DNA of 64,000 nucleotides from Aliivibrio sp. S4MY1 (GTDB lineage: Bacteria; Pseudomonadota; Gammaproteobacteria; Enterobacterales; Vibrionaceae): assembly GCF_028765545.1 (NCBI RefSeq), contig NZ_JARACP010000008.1, positions 177,880 through 241,879 on the forward strand. Direction: 5' to 3'. The position numbers and the translations under genes are program-made. The notes under the pieces were generated by a model that did no database searches, was not told where the DNA came from, and was given only the letters and a program-made list of their open reading frames with translations. Below are positions 33,937-43,237 of this stretch, piece after piece (the stretch's first letter is position 1; each line of letters begins with the position of its first letter).

Positions 33937-36282
33937 TTATCTTATATCTACTTTGCGACTGGCTTTTTTATATTGAATACACCACCCAGACCATGTAGGG
34001 AGCTCCCATCTTTTGAGATCATTCTTTCTATCGCCTTTTAGGTACGTTAGCACGATACGTTTACTCGAAGGGAAATATTCTACAGACACGGTTATATCGG
34101 GTAATACAACTATTTGAGGGTATGTCGCCAAGAAATCACTCAATTCCCATTCAGGGATCCCATCATAAATAAAGTCATCTTCAGCAAACATCTCCATATC
34201 ATCTAATGAGGTAACTCCTAGCTCTCTTAACTGTTGAGTGAACCAAGACTCGAACGTCATTATGGATATCTTATTATTACCATTCAATTGACAATATAGC
34301 TGCCAAGCGGCAATTTCCGTTTCTCTTTTCTCCTTAAGTGATGGCAAGATGCAACCGTCAATCACTTGAGAAACGATAACCGCTATTGCATCCTCTTCTT
34401 TCGGTTCAACATAAACCGTTTTCAATAGTCGATTGGCATAATAATAATCATACGCTATTTTAATGTCTTGATTATCATTAACGCATTCACCAACCCGACG
34501 TTCCGCCAGTCCACTTTCAATAACCCAAGAAGCATCTATCGGCGCCAGTGCCGTTGCAATTGTCAATGTCTGTTTATTGCCTCTTCCAGGTAAAGAAAAC
34601 TGATTAAATATAATAGCAGCTTCATCAACAGGTAAAAAATGATGATTTCGACCAAGAACGACTTCCAAATTACCATTTCCAAAGGCTTCTCTGCGTTTTT
34701 CTCTCCGAACAAAAACCAACTCTGGCAGCTTTTCTACCAATTGCTGTAGCACTTCTTCTCTTTTCAATCTGCTACTGGCTGCTAGCTCAGGTAACCCTAA
34801 CTCACTACGGATCTGCTTTGCTAATGCCTGAGCTTCTTTACGCAATTCATCATCAATCATTAATCCATCACAATTATGACCTCGAACAATAGAGACTAAA
34901 GTAACGAGATCACAGGATTTAGGGTTCCAACGCAAAAACTCATCTCGTGCCATTTCTGAATTAGCGATTGAGAACAATTTATTTGAAACAGAAAGCCCCG
35001 CCACTAAATCGGCAACGGTTTCTTTTTCAGAGCGGCCTTTCACTACCGAAAGCATATGCGAAAAGAGGGTATCAATGGGTAAGGGAAACAATTGCAACCC
35101 ATAATCAGTGATCATAAGTTCACTGTTTATCGCACCCATTTGTTGTAGTTTTTCTTCGGCTAATGCTAATGATTTTTCTGGTAACGGCTCTAAGAATGTC
35201 ATCTCTCGCAAAGCTTTCTTACAGCTGGCAGACGCCAATACCGCTTCAACTAATTCTTCTCTTTGCAGTTCTGGCGGTGTCATTTTTTCGAGTGGAGCAT
35301 GTTCGCCATATAATCGAAGTGCTTGACCGGATTGAGTTCGCCCTGCTCGTCCTGAGCGCTGCTCTGCACTCGCTTTAGAAATGGCTTGAAGAGATAACGT
35401 AGTTCGGCCATTTCGTTGGTGTGCTCTTCGCTCTAATCCAGAGTCAATAACCACCGTGACATTTGGGATAGTAAGGGAAGTTTCTGCCACGTTAGTCGAA
35501 AAAATGATCCGCTGTTGGCTCGACTGAGTTAATGCTTGCTTACGATGTAAGTCTGATACCCCTGCAAACAGAGGGATCACTTGGTGATTAGGATATAACC
35601 CTGCGGCTATTTGTACGCATTGTATGATTTCTTTTTTACCTGGTAAGAACACCAATATATCGCCAGTTTCTCCTCGCTGAATCACCGTTTTTAATGTTGA
35701 GATAATTCGCTGTTCGATGTCCCTTGCCGATGGCATTTGTTGCGAGTGCTCAGAAACATGCGATATTTGAACGGTAAACTGTCGGCCTTTAGCGGTTAAA
35801 ACCGTGGCATTTGCATAGCTCGCCAATGGTTTAGTATCTATCGTTGCAGAAGTTAAAATAAGACGATGCTGTTGATGATCATGCAATAACGATAATAATA
35901 GATCCGTATCCCATCGACGCTCATGAAACTCATCAATCATAATATGAGAAAATGAAACTAATTTGTCTTCCATGAACCACTTTAATGCTATTCCAGGGGT
36001 CACAAATACAATCTTACTCTCTTCACAATATCGACTATCGAGCTTTATCGCATACCCAATATCTTCCCCCAAAGCCTTACTACTTTGCTGTGCTAGATAT
36101 TCGGCTAATGTAGTACAAGCGATCCTTCTCGGCTCAATGACTAAGACACGTCCATACTCCGCCGCCCATAGTGGCAAGTGTGTTGATTTTCCTGAACCAG
36201 TTTCAGATTGAACGACTGCATTTTTAGTTAAAATAACAGATGAAAACTCAGAGTGAATGGCATTAATTGGCAACAAAAACAT
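33937..36282 (-). CDS. DEAH-box ATP-dependent helicase, HrpB-like
   Basis: The 781-aa cytoplasmic SF2 helicase has Walker A SETGSGKST (about 27-35), motif Ia EPRRIA, the DEFH form of the DExH box in MIDEFHERRWDTDLL, motif III SAT, and the motif VI QRSGRAGR. HA2-like and C-terminal domains follow. Its length is near that of HrpB, and the N-terminus (LPINAIHSEF) resembles it, but overall similarity is moderate, so I do not give the symbol. It probably remodels RNA. It is monocistronic and divergent from maeA. Confidence 0.85.
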   Translation of the reverse strand: MFLLPINAIHSEFSSVILTKNAVVQSETGSGKSTHLPLWAAEYGRVLVIEPRRIACTTLAEYLAQQSSKALGEDIGYAIKLDSRYCEESKIVFVTPGIALKWFMEDKLVSFSHIMIDEFHERRWDTDLLLSLLHDHQQHRLILTSATIDTKPLASYANATVLTAKGRQFTVQISHVSEHSQQMPSARDIEQRIISTLKTVIQRGETGDILVFLPGKKEIIQCVQIAAGLYPNHQVIPLFAGVSDLHRKQALTQSSQQRIIFSTNVAETSLTIPNVTVVIDSGLERRAHQRNGRTTLSLQAISKASAEQRSGRAGRTQSGQALRLYGEHAPLEKMTPPELQREELVEAVLASASCKKALREMTFLEPLPEKSLALAEEKLQQMGAINSELMITDYGLQLFPLPIDTLFSHMLSVVKGRSEKETVADLVAGLSVSNKLFSIANSEMARDEFLRWNPKSCDLVTLVSIVRGHNCDGLMIDDELRKEAQALAKQIRSELGLPELAASSRLKREEVLQQLVEKLPELVFVRREKRREAFGNGNLEVVLGRNHHFLPVDEAAIIFNQFSLPGRGNKQTLTIATALAPIDASWVIESGLAERRVGECVNDNQDIKIAYDYYYANRLLKTVYVEPKEEDAIAVIVSQVIDGCILPSLKEKRETEIAAWQLYCQLNGNNKISIMTFESWFTQQLRELGVTSLDDMEMFAEDDFIYDGIPEWELSDFLATYPQIVVLPDITVSVEYFPSSKRIVLTYLKGDRKNDLKRWELPTWSGWCIQYKKASRKVDIR

Positions 36283-36436
36283 ACAAACCGTAAAATAATA
36301 GAATATTTGACTACTCTATCGGATTTGATTGATAAAAACATGACTCTATTCGCACTTTATTTTCATTCACGCTTTGATATTTGTTTAAAGTAGGAATAGG
36401 ATCTGTGGTTCATTCTTGATTTGAAGAAGCATAACA

Positions 36437-38125
36437 ATGAATAACAACAAACGTCCCCTATATATCCCTTATGCTGGCCCAGCACTTCTAAGTACCCCTC
36501 TGCTAAATAAAGGCAGCGCATTCAGCACTACTGAGCGTAAGTATTTTAACTTAGAAGGCTTACTTCCTGAAGCAATCGAAAGCATCGAAGAGCAAACTGG
36601 TCGTGCTTATAAGCAGTATCAAAGTTTTGAAAATGATATGGATAAACATATCTATCTACGTAATATTCAAGACACGAATGAAACTCTGTTTTATCGTTTA
36701 GTTCAAAATCACATCAGCGAAATGATGCCAATTATTTACACTCCAACCGTTGGTGCAGCGTGTGAAAACTTCTCAAACATTTATCGTCGTGGTCGTGGGT
36801 TATTTATCTCTTATGAGAACAAAAATCGAATTGATGACCTATTAAACAATGCCGCAAACCAAAACGTAAAAGTGATTGTAGTTACTGATGGCGAACGTAT
36901 TCTTGGTCTTGGTGATCAGGGTATCGGGGGAATGGGTATTCCTATTGGTAAATTAGCGCTGTATACCGCATGTGGTGGTATTAGCCCTGCGCATACTCTA
37001 CCTATCGTTCTTGATGTAGGTACTAATAACCCTCAACGTCTAGCTGACCCTATGTACATGGGCTGGCGTCATCCTCGTGTAACGGGTGATGAATATGCTG
37101 AGTTTGTTGAGGACTTTATTCGAGCCGTTCAACGTCGCTGGCCTCAAGCACTAGTTCAATTTGAAGATTTCGCACAAAAAAATGCGATGCCTCTACTTGA
37201 GCGCTACAAAAATCGTATCTGTTGCTTTAATGATGATATTCAAGGTACCGCTGCCGTTACAGTGGGTTCTTTACTTGCAGCATGTAAAGCCGCGGGCAGT
37301 TCATTAGCCCAACAACGTGTTACCTTCTTAGGTGCAGGTTCAGCGGGTTGTGGTATTGCTGAAGCGATTATTGCTCAAATGGTATCTGAAGGTATTTCTG
37401 ATGCGCAAGCACGCTCACAAGTGTACATGGTTGACCGTTGGGGCTTATTACAAGAAGGCATGCCAAACCTACTTGATTTCCAACAACGTTTAGTACAAAA
37501 AACTGAAAATACGAAAGATTGGGTTTCTGAAGAGCCTAACTATTCACTTGTCGATGTAATGCGTAATGCAAAACCAACAGTGTTAATTGGTGTATCTGGC
37601 GCTCCTGGTTTATTCAGCAAAGAAGTTATCCAAGAGATGCATAAACACTGCGAACGCCCTATTGTGTTCCCATTATCAAACCCAACAAGCCGAGTTGAAG
37701 CTACACCGAATGACATTATTCGCTGGACTAATGGACAAGCACTAGTCGCAACAGGTAGCCCATTCGATCCTGTAACACACGATGGCCAAATCTACCCAAT
37801 TGCACAATGTAACAACAGCTTTATCTTCCCTGGTATTGGTCTAGGCGTACTGGCAATTAAAGCGACTCGTGTTTCAGATGAAATGTTACAAGAATCAAGC
37901 CGAGCATTAGCAGAATGTTCACCGCTTGCTATTAATGGGTCTGGAGCCCTTCTTCCACCACTAGAAGAGATCCACACAGTATCCAAGAAAATTGCCTTTG
38001 CCGTTGCTAAAAAAGCAATTGAACAAGGGTATGCACTAGAGATTACTGACGAAGCACTGCATCAAAAAATTGAGCAATACTTCTGGAAACCAGTATACCG
38101 TCGTTACAAACGTACTGCGTTTTAA
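36437..38125 (+). CDS. maeA: NAD-dependent malic enzyme
   Basis: This 562-aa cytoplasmic enzyme oxidatively decarboxylates malate to pyruvate. Visible motifs are the [15 protein letters not shown] segment, the catalytic region [21 protein letters not shown], the metal site FEDFAQKNA...FNDDIQGTA, and the dinucleotide-binding [15 protein letters not shown]. Length and sequence match E. coli MaeA (SfcA). It is followed by a strong terminator. Confidence 0.96.
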   Translation: MNNNKRPLYIPYAGPALLSTPLLNKGSAFSTTERKYFNLEGLLPEAIESIEEQTGRAYKQYQSFENDMDKHIYLRNIQDTNETLFYRLVQNHISEMMPIIYTPTVGAACENFSNIYRRGRGLFISYENKNRIDDLLNNAANQNVKVIVVTDGERILGLGDQGIGGMGIPIGKLALYTACGGISPAHTLPIVLDVGTNNPQRLADPMYMGWRHPRVTGDEYAEFVEDFIRAVQRRWPQALVQFEDFAQKNAMPLLERYKNRICCFNDDIQGTAAVTVGSLLAACKAAGSSLAQQRVTFLGAGSAGCGIAEAIIAQMVSEGISDAQARSQVYMVDRWGLLQEGMPNLLDFQQRLVQKTENTKDWVSEEPNYSLVDVMRNAKPTVLIGVSGAPGLFSKEVIQEMHKHCERPIVFPLSNPTSRVEATPNDIIRWTNGQALVATGSPFDPVTHDGQIYPIAQCNNSFIFPGIGLGVLAIKATRVSDEMLQESSRALAECSPLAINGSGALLPPLEEIHTVSKKIAFAVAKKAIEQGYALEITDEALHQKIEQYFWKPVYRRYKRTAF

Positions 38126-38146
38126 TTAAAAATTCCCACCAAAATC

Positions 38147-38173
38147 AAAACCAGAGAAAATTTCTCTGGTTTT
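38147..38173 (+). terminator. Rho-independent terminator of maeA
   Basis: Stem AAAACCAGAGA / TCTCTGGTTTT with a 5-base loop, followed by a T run. Confidence 0.9.
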
Positions 38174-38193
38174 TTTTCAACTATATGTTTCTA

Positions 38194-38372
38194 TTATACC
38201 AATCACAGTAAGTAAGTGATCAGAAATAGCGCAGGAAAAATGCTTGAGAACAAGGCGGTACTTTTCAATAAATAGTTTCGATAAGTAGTTATTTTACAAT
38301 CAAAAATTTCAACGCAGTTATCGAGCATTTTAACCAGCTAGAGTAATCAGCTATTTACTACGATTGGTATTA
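38194..38372. repeat. Short element with terminal inverted repeats (copy 1)
   Basis: The element starts TTATACCAATC (38194-38204) and ends GATTGGTATTA (38362-38372), near-perfect terminal inverted repeats. The interior shares several blocks with a second copy at 41111-41276: a GCAGGAAAA block, an AAGTAGTTATT block, a TTTAACCAG block. It is noncoding and about 180 bp, like a MITE or an intergenic repeat of the genus. It fills the gap ahead of the DUF3392 gene. Confidence 0.75.
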
Positions 38373-38409
38373 CTTATATAAACTACATAGACTTTAAAAA
38401 GATACTTAT

Positions 38410-38742
38410 ATGAATCACGTGATTTCTTTCTTTAACTCAATGGGAAGCTACTTAACCCCATACTTATCAGATATTTCAGTTGCTATGATTGCTTGTGCTT
38501 TAGTCATGCTAGGAGGGGATATAAATCGAGCACTTCGTGCTTTTCTATCTGGTAAACACTTTTTAATTCGTACCTGTGCTTTTATCGGTGTAAATGCTTT
38601 TGGTTATGGTCTATTAATTGTAAAAGCATCACCCTTTCTCACTTCTGCACTGCGAACTATTGAACCCGCTTTTATGCTTGCTATTGTTCTTTCTACCTTT
38701 ATTATTATCGGTATGTGGGCACAAAAAAATCGCCAAGTATAA
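38410..38742 (+). CDS. DUF3392-family small membrane protein
   Basis: The 110-aa inner-membrane protein has about three spans (near 18-37, 52-72 and 82-102, for example ISVAMIACALVMLGGDINRAL and FMLAIVLSTFIIIGMW). It is recognised as the DUF3392 family of vibrios; the function is unknown. It is 25 bp ahead of sanA on the same strand, so the two are probably co-transcribed. Confidence 0.75.
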   Translation: MNHVISFFNSMGSYLTPYLSDISVAMIACALVMLGGDINRALRAFLSGKHFLIRTCAFIGVNAFGYGLLIVKASPFLTSALRTIEPAFMLAIVLSTFIIIGMWAQKNRQV

Positions 38743-38767
38743 TATCTACTCATCAAGTTGAGGCTCA

Positions 38768-39445
38768 ATGAAACTCCCTTTACTTTATCATGTTAAGTTA
38801 TGGTTGAAAATTATCACGCTAATCATAGGGGTTATTGTGTCTGCTGTTTTGCTGGCAGATTTATCTATTTCTTTATCTACATCATCTCAACTATATAAAA
38901 ATATTGAAGCTCTGCCTTCTCAAGAAACAGCACTCGTACTGGGTACCAGTAAATACATTCGTCGGACGTTAAACCCATACTATCAATACCGTATTGATGC
39001 TGCCATTGAGTTATACAAACAAAATAAAGTAACCCACTTTCTATTGAGTGGTGATAATGCTCATCGTTCCTACAATGAACCATGGACAATGAAAAGAGAC
39101 TTGTTGAAAGCTGGGATCCCAGAAGAAAATATTACTCTTGATTACGCAGGCTTTAGAACGCTTGATTCTGTACAAAGGGCAACACAAATATTTGATGCTA
39201 ATAGTCTTACTATCGTCACTCAAAAATTTCACTGTCAGCGAGCTGTCTTCATTGCTAACCATTTCTCTATGGATACAGTCTGCTTAGTGGTGCCTTCTCC
39301 TACAGGCTGGGCGAATACAAAAATTAGAATAAGAGAAATATTAGCTAGAACGAAAGCGTTATTAGACCTATATATTTTTAATGTACAACCTAAGTTTTTA
39401 GGTCCAAAAGAACCAATAAAACACCAGCTCCTTCCTGTTGAATAA
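38768..39445 (+). CDS. sanA: SanA (DUF218) envelope-barrier protein
   Basis: The 225-aa protein has one N-terminal membrane anchor (LWLKIITLIIGVIVSAVLLADL) and a periplasmic DUF218 domain with ALVLGTSKYIRR, NPYYQYRIDAAIELYKQ and FLLSGDNAHRSYNEP. In E. coli, SanA loss increases vancomycin sensitivity at high temperature, pointing to a role in envelope integrity. A TTGAGG ribosome site lies just upstream. A terminator follows. Confidence 0.92.
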   Translation: MKLPLLYHVKLWLKIITLIIGVIVSAVLLADLSISLSTSSQLYKNIEALPSQETALVLGTSKYIRRTLNPYYQYRIDAAIELYKQNKVTHFLLSGDNAHRSYNEPWTMKRDLLKAGIPEENITLDYAGFRTLDSVQRATQIFDANSLTIVTQKFHCQRAVFIANHFSMDTVCLVVPSPTGWANTKIRIREILARTKALLDLYIFNVQPKFLGPKEPIKHQLLPVE

Positions 39446-39480
39446 AAAGCCTTATTACGTCATCAATATTAAGGCTTTTT
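39444..39480. terminator. Bidirectional terminator after sanA
   Basis: Arms AAAAAGCCTTA and TAAGGCTTTTT (11 bp) around a 15-base loop, with T residues on both strands. It also serves the convergent diguanylate cyclase gene. Confidence 0.8.
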
Positions 39481-39501
39481 ATATAATTTAGTTTATTGCA
39501 G

Positions 39502-40833
39502 TTAAATTCTGAAACAAATACTTTCACCCGCATTCATCACATTAGCACTGGTTACTACTTGATTTCGACCTGCGTTTTTTGCTTTATATAACGCATCATC
39601 TGCACGAGCAATAACCTCACTGATGCGTTCATCTTTCATCTCTGCTATGCCTAAGCTACAGGTCAATGATTCATTATGGCACCATAAATGATGCTCAACG
39701 ATTCTACGAATGTGTTCTGCTTTCTCTGTCGCTTGTTGTGCATTATGGTTTGGACAGAAAACGATAAATTCTTCCCCTCCCCAACGCACTAAAAAATCCG
39801 TATTTTTAATTGCACTTGTCACGACTAACACAAACTCTCTTAATATATCATCTCCAATTTGATGACCAAGTTTGTCATTAATCTTTTTAAAATAGTCTAT
39901 ATCTATATAGATAACAGAAAACGCCTGCTTACCCCAACGAACCTGTTGAGACATTTGATCTAACCAATCTCGTACAGCATTTCTATTTCGAGCTCCCGTT
40001 AATGAATCACGATGCGCAAGTTCTGCAAATTCAACGTTTTTTTCTTTAAGTGTGTCATTTAATTTACGTAATCGACCTTCGCGATAAGCACTTGCTTTAA
40101 GGCTTCGATTTAATCTCTTCTGTTCATATAAAATATAAGCAATAATTATAACTAGCCACGCATACAGAATAATTTTAAGTAGTGTATTCTCTTTAATCCA
40201 TGAGCCACGTAGTTCTATACTATTAATGGTTATTTCAAACTCACCACTTTTTACTGTCGATGAAGTGGCTATTTCAATAATTGATACATTTGAAAATTCT
40301 GGAGCGGCGTGCTCTACTGACACTTTATAATCAGCAATCCACCACGTCATAACTTGGAAGTCCGCCAAAGCTATTTCTTTAGGTCCAGCGTTAAAACCTG
40401 GCTCATATTCAATCCCATTGAACTTAAGTGATGCAGCATCATTTCGTTTCGTATAAATAGGGTTACTGTTTCGCAAATAAACACGTAATCGACCATTTGG
40501 GTCAGCACTTTTATAGTCAATATCTAAAATAAGTTTTGAATATAATGAAAGATCAATACCTTCAAATATGCTATCGGAAAAATGGATCGCAACTTCACAA
40601 TATGGCCAAGCATATTTTCCTTTTTTCATAGTACAGTGCATTGAAGGTTTGCCATTTTTTTCAGCTAAAACAGCCTCACTGATACCACCAACTTTTTTAT
40701 CATCCGCTGCATAATATTGATATTGTTCAGGGCTAATAGTTATCATTTTAGTATCTCCCCTAAAGTGATACCAAATTAATGCACCAATAGATAAGATCAA
40801 CATTCCTATTGTAATTTTTTGAAAAACTCGCAT
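39502..40833 (-). CDS. Membrane-bound diguanylate cyclase (GGDEF)
   Basis: The 443-aa enzyme makes cyclic-di-GMP. It has an N-terminal membrane segment (about 8-24), a periplasmic beta-rich sensor domain (about 30-210), a second span (about 212-232), a short coiled coil, and a GGDEF domain (about 265-430) with the active form RWGGEEF. The product-inhibition site normally RxxD, five residues before GGEEF, reads KNTD, so feedback inhibition may be weak or absent. The periplasmic ligand is unknown. It is monocistronic. Confidence 0.93.
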   Translation of the reverse strand: MRVFQKITIGMLILSIGALIWYHFRGDTKMITISPEQYQYYAADDKKVGGISEAVLAEKNGKPSMHCTMKKGKYAWPYCEVAIHFSDSIFEGIDLSLYSKLILDIDYKSADPNGRLRVYLRNSNPIYTKRNDAASLKFNGIEYEPGFNAGPKEIALADFQVMTWWIADYKVSVEHAAPEFSNVSIIEIATSSTVKSGEFEITINSIELRGSWIKENTLLKIILYAWLVIIIAYILYEQKRLNRSLKASAYREGRLRKLNDTLKEKNVEFAELAHRDSLTGARNRNAVRDWLDQMSQQVRWGKQAFSVIYIDIDYFKKINDKLGHQIGDDILREFVLVVTSAIKNTDFLVRWGGEEFIVFCPNHNAQQATEKAEHIRRIVEHHLWCHNESLTCSLGIAEMKDERISEVIARADDALYKAKNAGRNQVVTSANVMNAGESICFRI

Positions 40834-41110
40834 TGTATTCCTTTACTAAACGTATCGAATTTTTTGATATTCATTCCAAAAAAATAATAACTCACATATT
40901 TCGCATCGCAAAACAAATTTTATCGACTCTAACTAAAAAGTATAAGTTGCACGACTTTTTATGACTAACATCAAATATTCAATATAATTAGATAACACTA
41001 TTGACAATAACCACAATAGATAATGCACTGATAAAAAAGGACAATATTATGACCTAGCGTCACTTATTTGGCTTTCTTGTGTTTTGTAGTATTCCTATTA
41101 TAGATTTTAA
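40834..41110. other. AT-rich upstream region of the diguanylate cyclase gene
   Basis: These 277 bases, together with the adjacent repeat copy, form a 536-base gap without a gene. I see no ORF, tRNA or convincing operator; it presumably holds the diguanylate cyclase promoter. Confidence 0.4.
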
Positions 41111-41276
41111 TTATACGAATGTAACTAATTAGATGATCTATTTATTACGCAGGAAAATCACTTAAGAGTAAGGCAAAAATCTTATAAGTAGTTATTCTAC
41201 AATAATAATTTTTAACGCAACTATTGAGTGATTTAACCAGTAATAATAATCAGATAATTAATGGTATTGGTATTAC
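41111..41276. repeat. Short element with terminal inverted repeats (copy 2, degenerate)
   Basis: This aligns by eye with the element at 38194-38372. Its left end is TTATACGAATG and its right end ATTGGTATTA. Shared blocks include CGCAGGAAAA, ATAAGTAGTTATTCTACAAT, TTTTAACGCAACTATTGAG and GATTTAACCAG. It is more eroded than copy 1. Confidence 0.65.
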
Positions 41277-41311
41277 TAACACTTTGATATAAAATAAAAA
41301 GCCAGAAATAA

Positions 41312-41338
41312 CAATGGCGCTCAATATGAACGCCATTG
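41312..41338 (-). terminator. Stem-loop after the MipA/OmpV-like gene
   Basis: CAATGGCG and CGCCATTG (8 bp) enclose an 11-base loop. There is no immediate T run, so it is a weak or partial terminator. Confidence 0.4.
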
Positions 41339-41369
41339 CTATTATGTTTAACTAAATGAAACTATTTAT

Positions 41370-42695
41370 CTATATATCGAATTGAATATAAATAGAGTTG
41401 TAGTTACTGCCGCCTTTTATACGATTATATTGGGATGAGTTCTCAAAAATTGCAGAGCGGTGATGAATACTATAACCAAGCCATACGCCATCTAAATCTC
41501 GCTGATTAAATAAATCACCCAAATTCACATCAAAAGAAAAATCTAGATAGTTTAATAACTTACTTTCTTTATACCCCTTTCTATCCATTTCGGACTGTTC
41601 GATGTAAGAAACGCGATTGATGTACGATAGGCCTTCAGCAACACCAAATCGCCATTTGGTTGGCCATGGGATCGTCGCATAGGCCTTAATCGCAACAACA
41701 AATTCTGAATTTAAATTTTGTACATCTGATTGCCAATGCTGAACATAACCAGGAGTTAAGTACAAATCGATGGGCAGTGAAAATAGCTCATCCGTTAAGG
41801 GTAGGCCATAAAAAACAGACGTCATTTGGTTATTATGCGGGTCTTTTTCAGAATCTAAACGGATAATATCGCCAATATTAGATGGTGTTGCCCAACCATG
41901 AGCAACTCGCAAATACGGCTTATTGCTAATATTTTTTCTCGATCTAGAGTTATCAGTAAAGAAGCCAACACCTAGGAAATACTCAAATTCCCAACGATTA
42001 TCAATATATTGACTACTGTAAGCACTATCATCTAAGCGAGATACATAACTACCACCAAGAAGATATAGATTAGACGTAACATGATAACGAGACATAAACC
42101 CCGCTTTTACATCAACACCTGCACTTAATGTGTCATTGCTGCTGTCATTTAAACCATAGTAATAATTATTAAACTCTGATTCTTTCCATCGAGCTTCTAT
42201 GCTTGGATTAAACCACCAATCTCCTGATTCTATTTCTGCCCCAAGTCTAAAGTTCATATAAGAGCGAAATTTAGGATCAACCATTAATTCAGTATCAAAG
42301 AACCATTCATTATTGATGCTATATCGAGCTTGGAGACCAGTATCCACAACATCTCCGCCCGCCTTATTTTGAGCTTCTTTGGGTAGATCAAAATAACGCA
42401 AACGCATCAATGCACTTAGCTGCCAATCACTCTGTTGATATAGGTATACGCCACCTTCCATTCCATTAATAAAAACGTAATCATTTTCAAAAAACATCAT
42501 CGGAATAAAAGTCGATACTGTTTCAGTCTCTGTTGTATAAGGAATACTTGCAGTTCGAATAACAGCTGCAATCCCCCAGTCCTTTTCTTTTTCCTTTAAA
42601 GGAACAATCTGATCTTCTGAGTAAGCTGAACTGACAAAAAGCAATGGGACAATAATTAAACATAGGCGCTTTAGGTTAAAAACATATTTATACAA
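41370..42695 (-). CDS. MipA/OmpV-type outer-membrane barrel protein with C-terminal extension
   Basis: The 441-aa protein has a signal peptide (LKRLCLIIVPLLFVSSAYS). Residues 38-260 resemble MipA/OmpV barrels (GIAAVIRTASIPY...STFIPMMFFENDYVFINGMEGGVYLYQ). That family is usually about 250 aa; here about 180 more residues of amphipathic strands follow, ending YNSIYIQFDI with a terminal aromatic/Ile pattern. An HHRSAIF segment near 415 recalls PagL-type deacylases, but this is weak. The start must be TTG (42695): the frame closes at 42711 with no ATG or GTG, and an AGAG ribosome site lies 8 nt upstream. Possible roles are scaffold or lipid A-modifying. Confidence 0.7.
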   Translation of the reverse strand: MYKYVFNLKRLCLIIVPLLFVSSAYSEDQIVPLKEKEKDWGIAAVIRTASIPYTTETETVSTFIPMMFFENDYVFINGMEGGVYLYQQSDWQLSALMRLRYFDLPKEAQNKAGGDVVDTGLQARYSINNEWFFDTELMVDPKFRSYMNFRLGAEIESGDWWFNPSIEARWKESEFNNYYYGLNDSSNDTLSAGVDVKAGFMSRYHVTSNLYLLGGSYVSRLDDSAYSSQYIDNRWEFEYFLGVGFFTDNSRSRKNISNKPYLRVAHGWATPSNIGDIIRLDSEKDPHNNQMTSVFYGLPLTDELFSLPIDLYLTPGYVQHWQSDVQNLNSEFVVAIKAYATIPWPTKWRFGVAEGLSYINRVSYIEQSEMDRKGYKESKLLNYLDFSFDVNLGDLFNQRDLDGVWLGYSIHHRSAIFENSSQYNRIKGGSNYNSIYIQFDI

Positions 42696-42844
42696 AAGAA
42701 GTACTCTACATTAAGTTAATAATAGTGATTGATTAAAAGACAAACGAACTAAGCAATTGAAGTGAAATATAATTTCAATCGACTTTAGAATTTAAGTATA
42801 GTGTTGATACTAATGAATAGTAATCCATCTCTTGAGAAAAAAGT

Positions 42845-43198
42845 GTGAAAATTTCAAAACTGATTCAAAACTTACAAGATATTAAAGCATCCAGTAACGA
42901 TGACTTAGAGGTCGTAACAGGTGAAGAGTGGTTTCCAGAGCAATTATTGAATACTTCAGTAAACCATAACATGGCATTCTTGCACTTTGACCGCATGCCT
43001 AATGATATTCCTGCTGAGATTGACGCTCGTGGCTTTCTTGAACATGAAGAAGTGCTTATTAAAAAGCTTATTAATAATGTAATTTTTAGTGAACTAGAGC
43101 CTGAAGATATGGTTAATAAACTCACTTCGATGTTAATTTTCAGCCATGAAAATATCAGCTCTGATGTGATTGAGCACTTTAGTGAAACCGAAAAATAA
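42845..43198 (+). CDS. Hypothetical acidic protein (117 aa)
   Basis: I do not recognise a family. The protein is soluble, acidic and mostly helical by eye, with no signal peptide or membrane span (KISKLIQNLQDIKASSNDDLEVV...HFDRMPNDIPAEIDARGFLEHEE). The start is GTG with a weak ribosome site. A stem-loop terminator directly after its stop supports a real gene. It lies between the MipA-like gene (divergent) and the ECF operon (convergent). Confidence 0.6.
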   Translation: MKISKLIQNLQDIKASSNDDLEVVTGEEWFPEQLLNTSVNHNMAFLHFDRMPNDIPAEIDARGFLEHEEVLIKKLINNVIFSELEPEDMVNKLTSMLIFSHENISSDVIEHFSETEK

Positions 43199-43222
43199 AA
43201 AGTAGGCATAATACCTACTTTT
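43198..43222. terminator. Bidirectional terminator between the 117-aa gene and ecfT
   Basis: Stem AAAAGTAGG / CCTACTTTT with a 7-base loop, flanked by A and T runs. It directly follows the stop of the plus-strand gene and precedes the end of ecfT. Confidence 0.8.
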
Positions 43223-43237
43223 CATTATTTAATGCTA

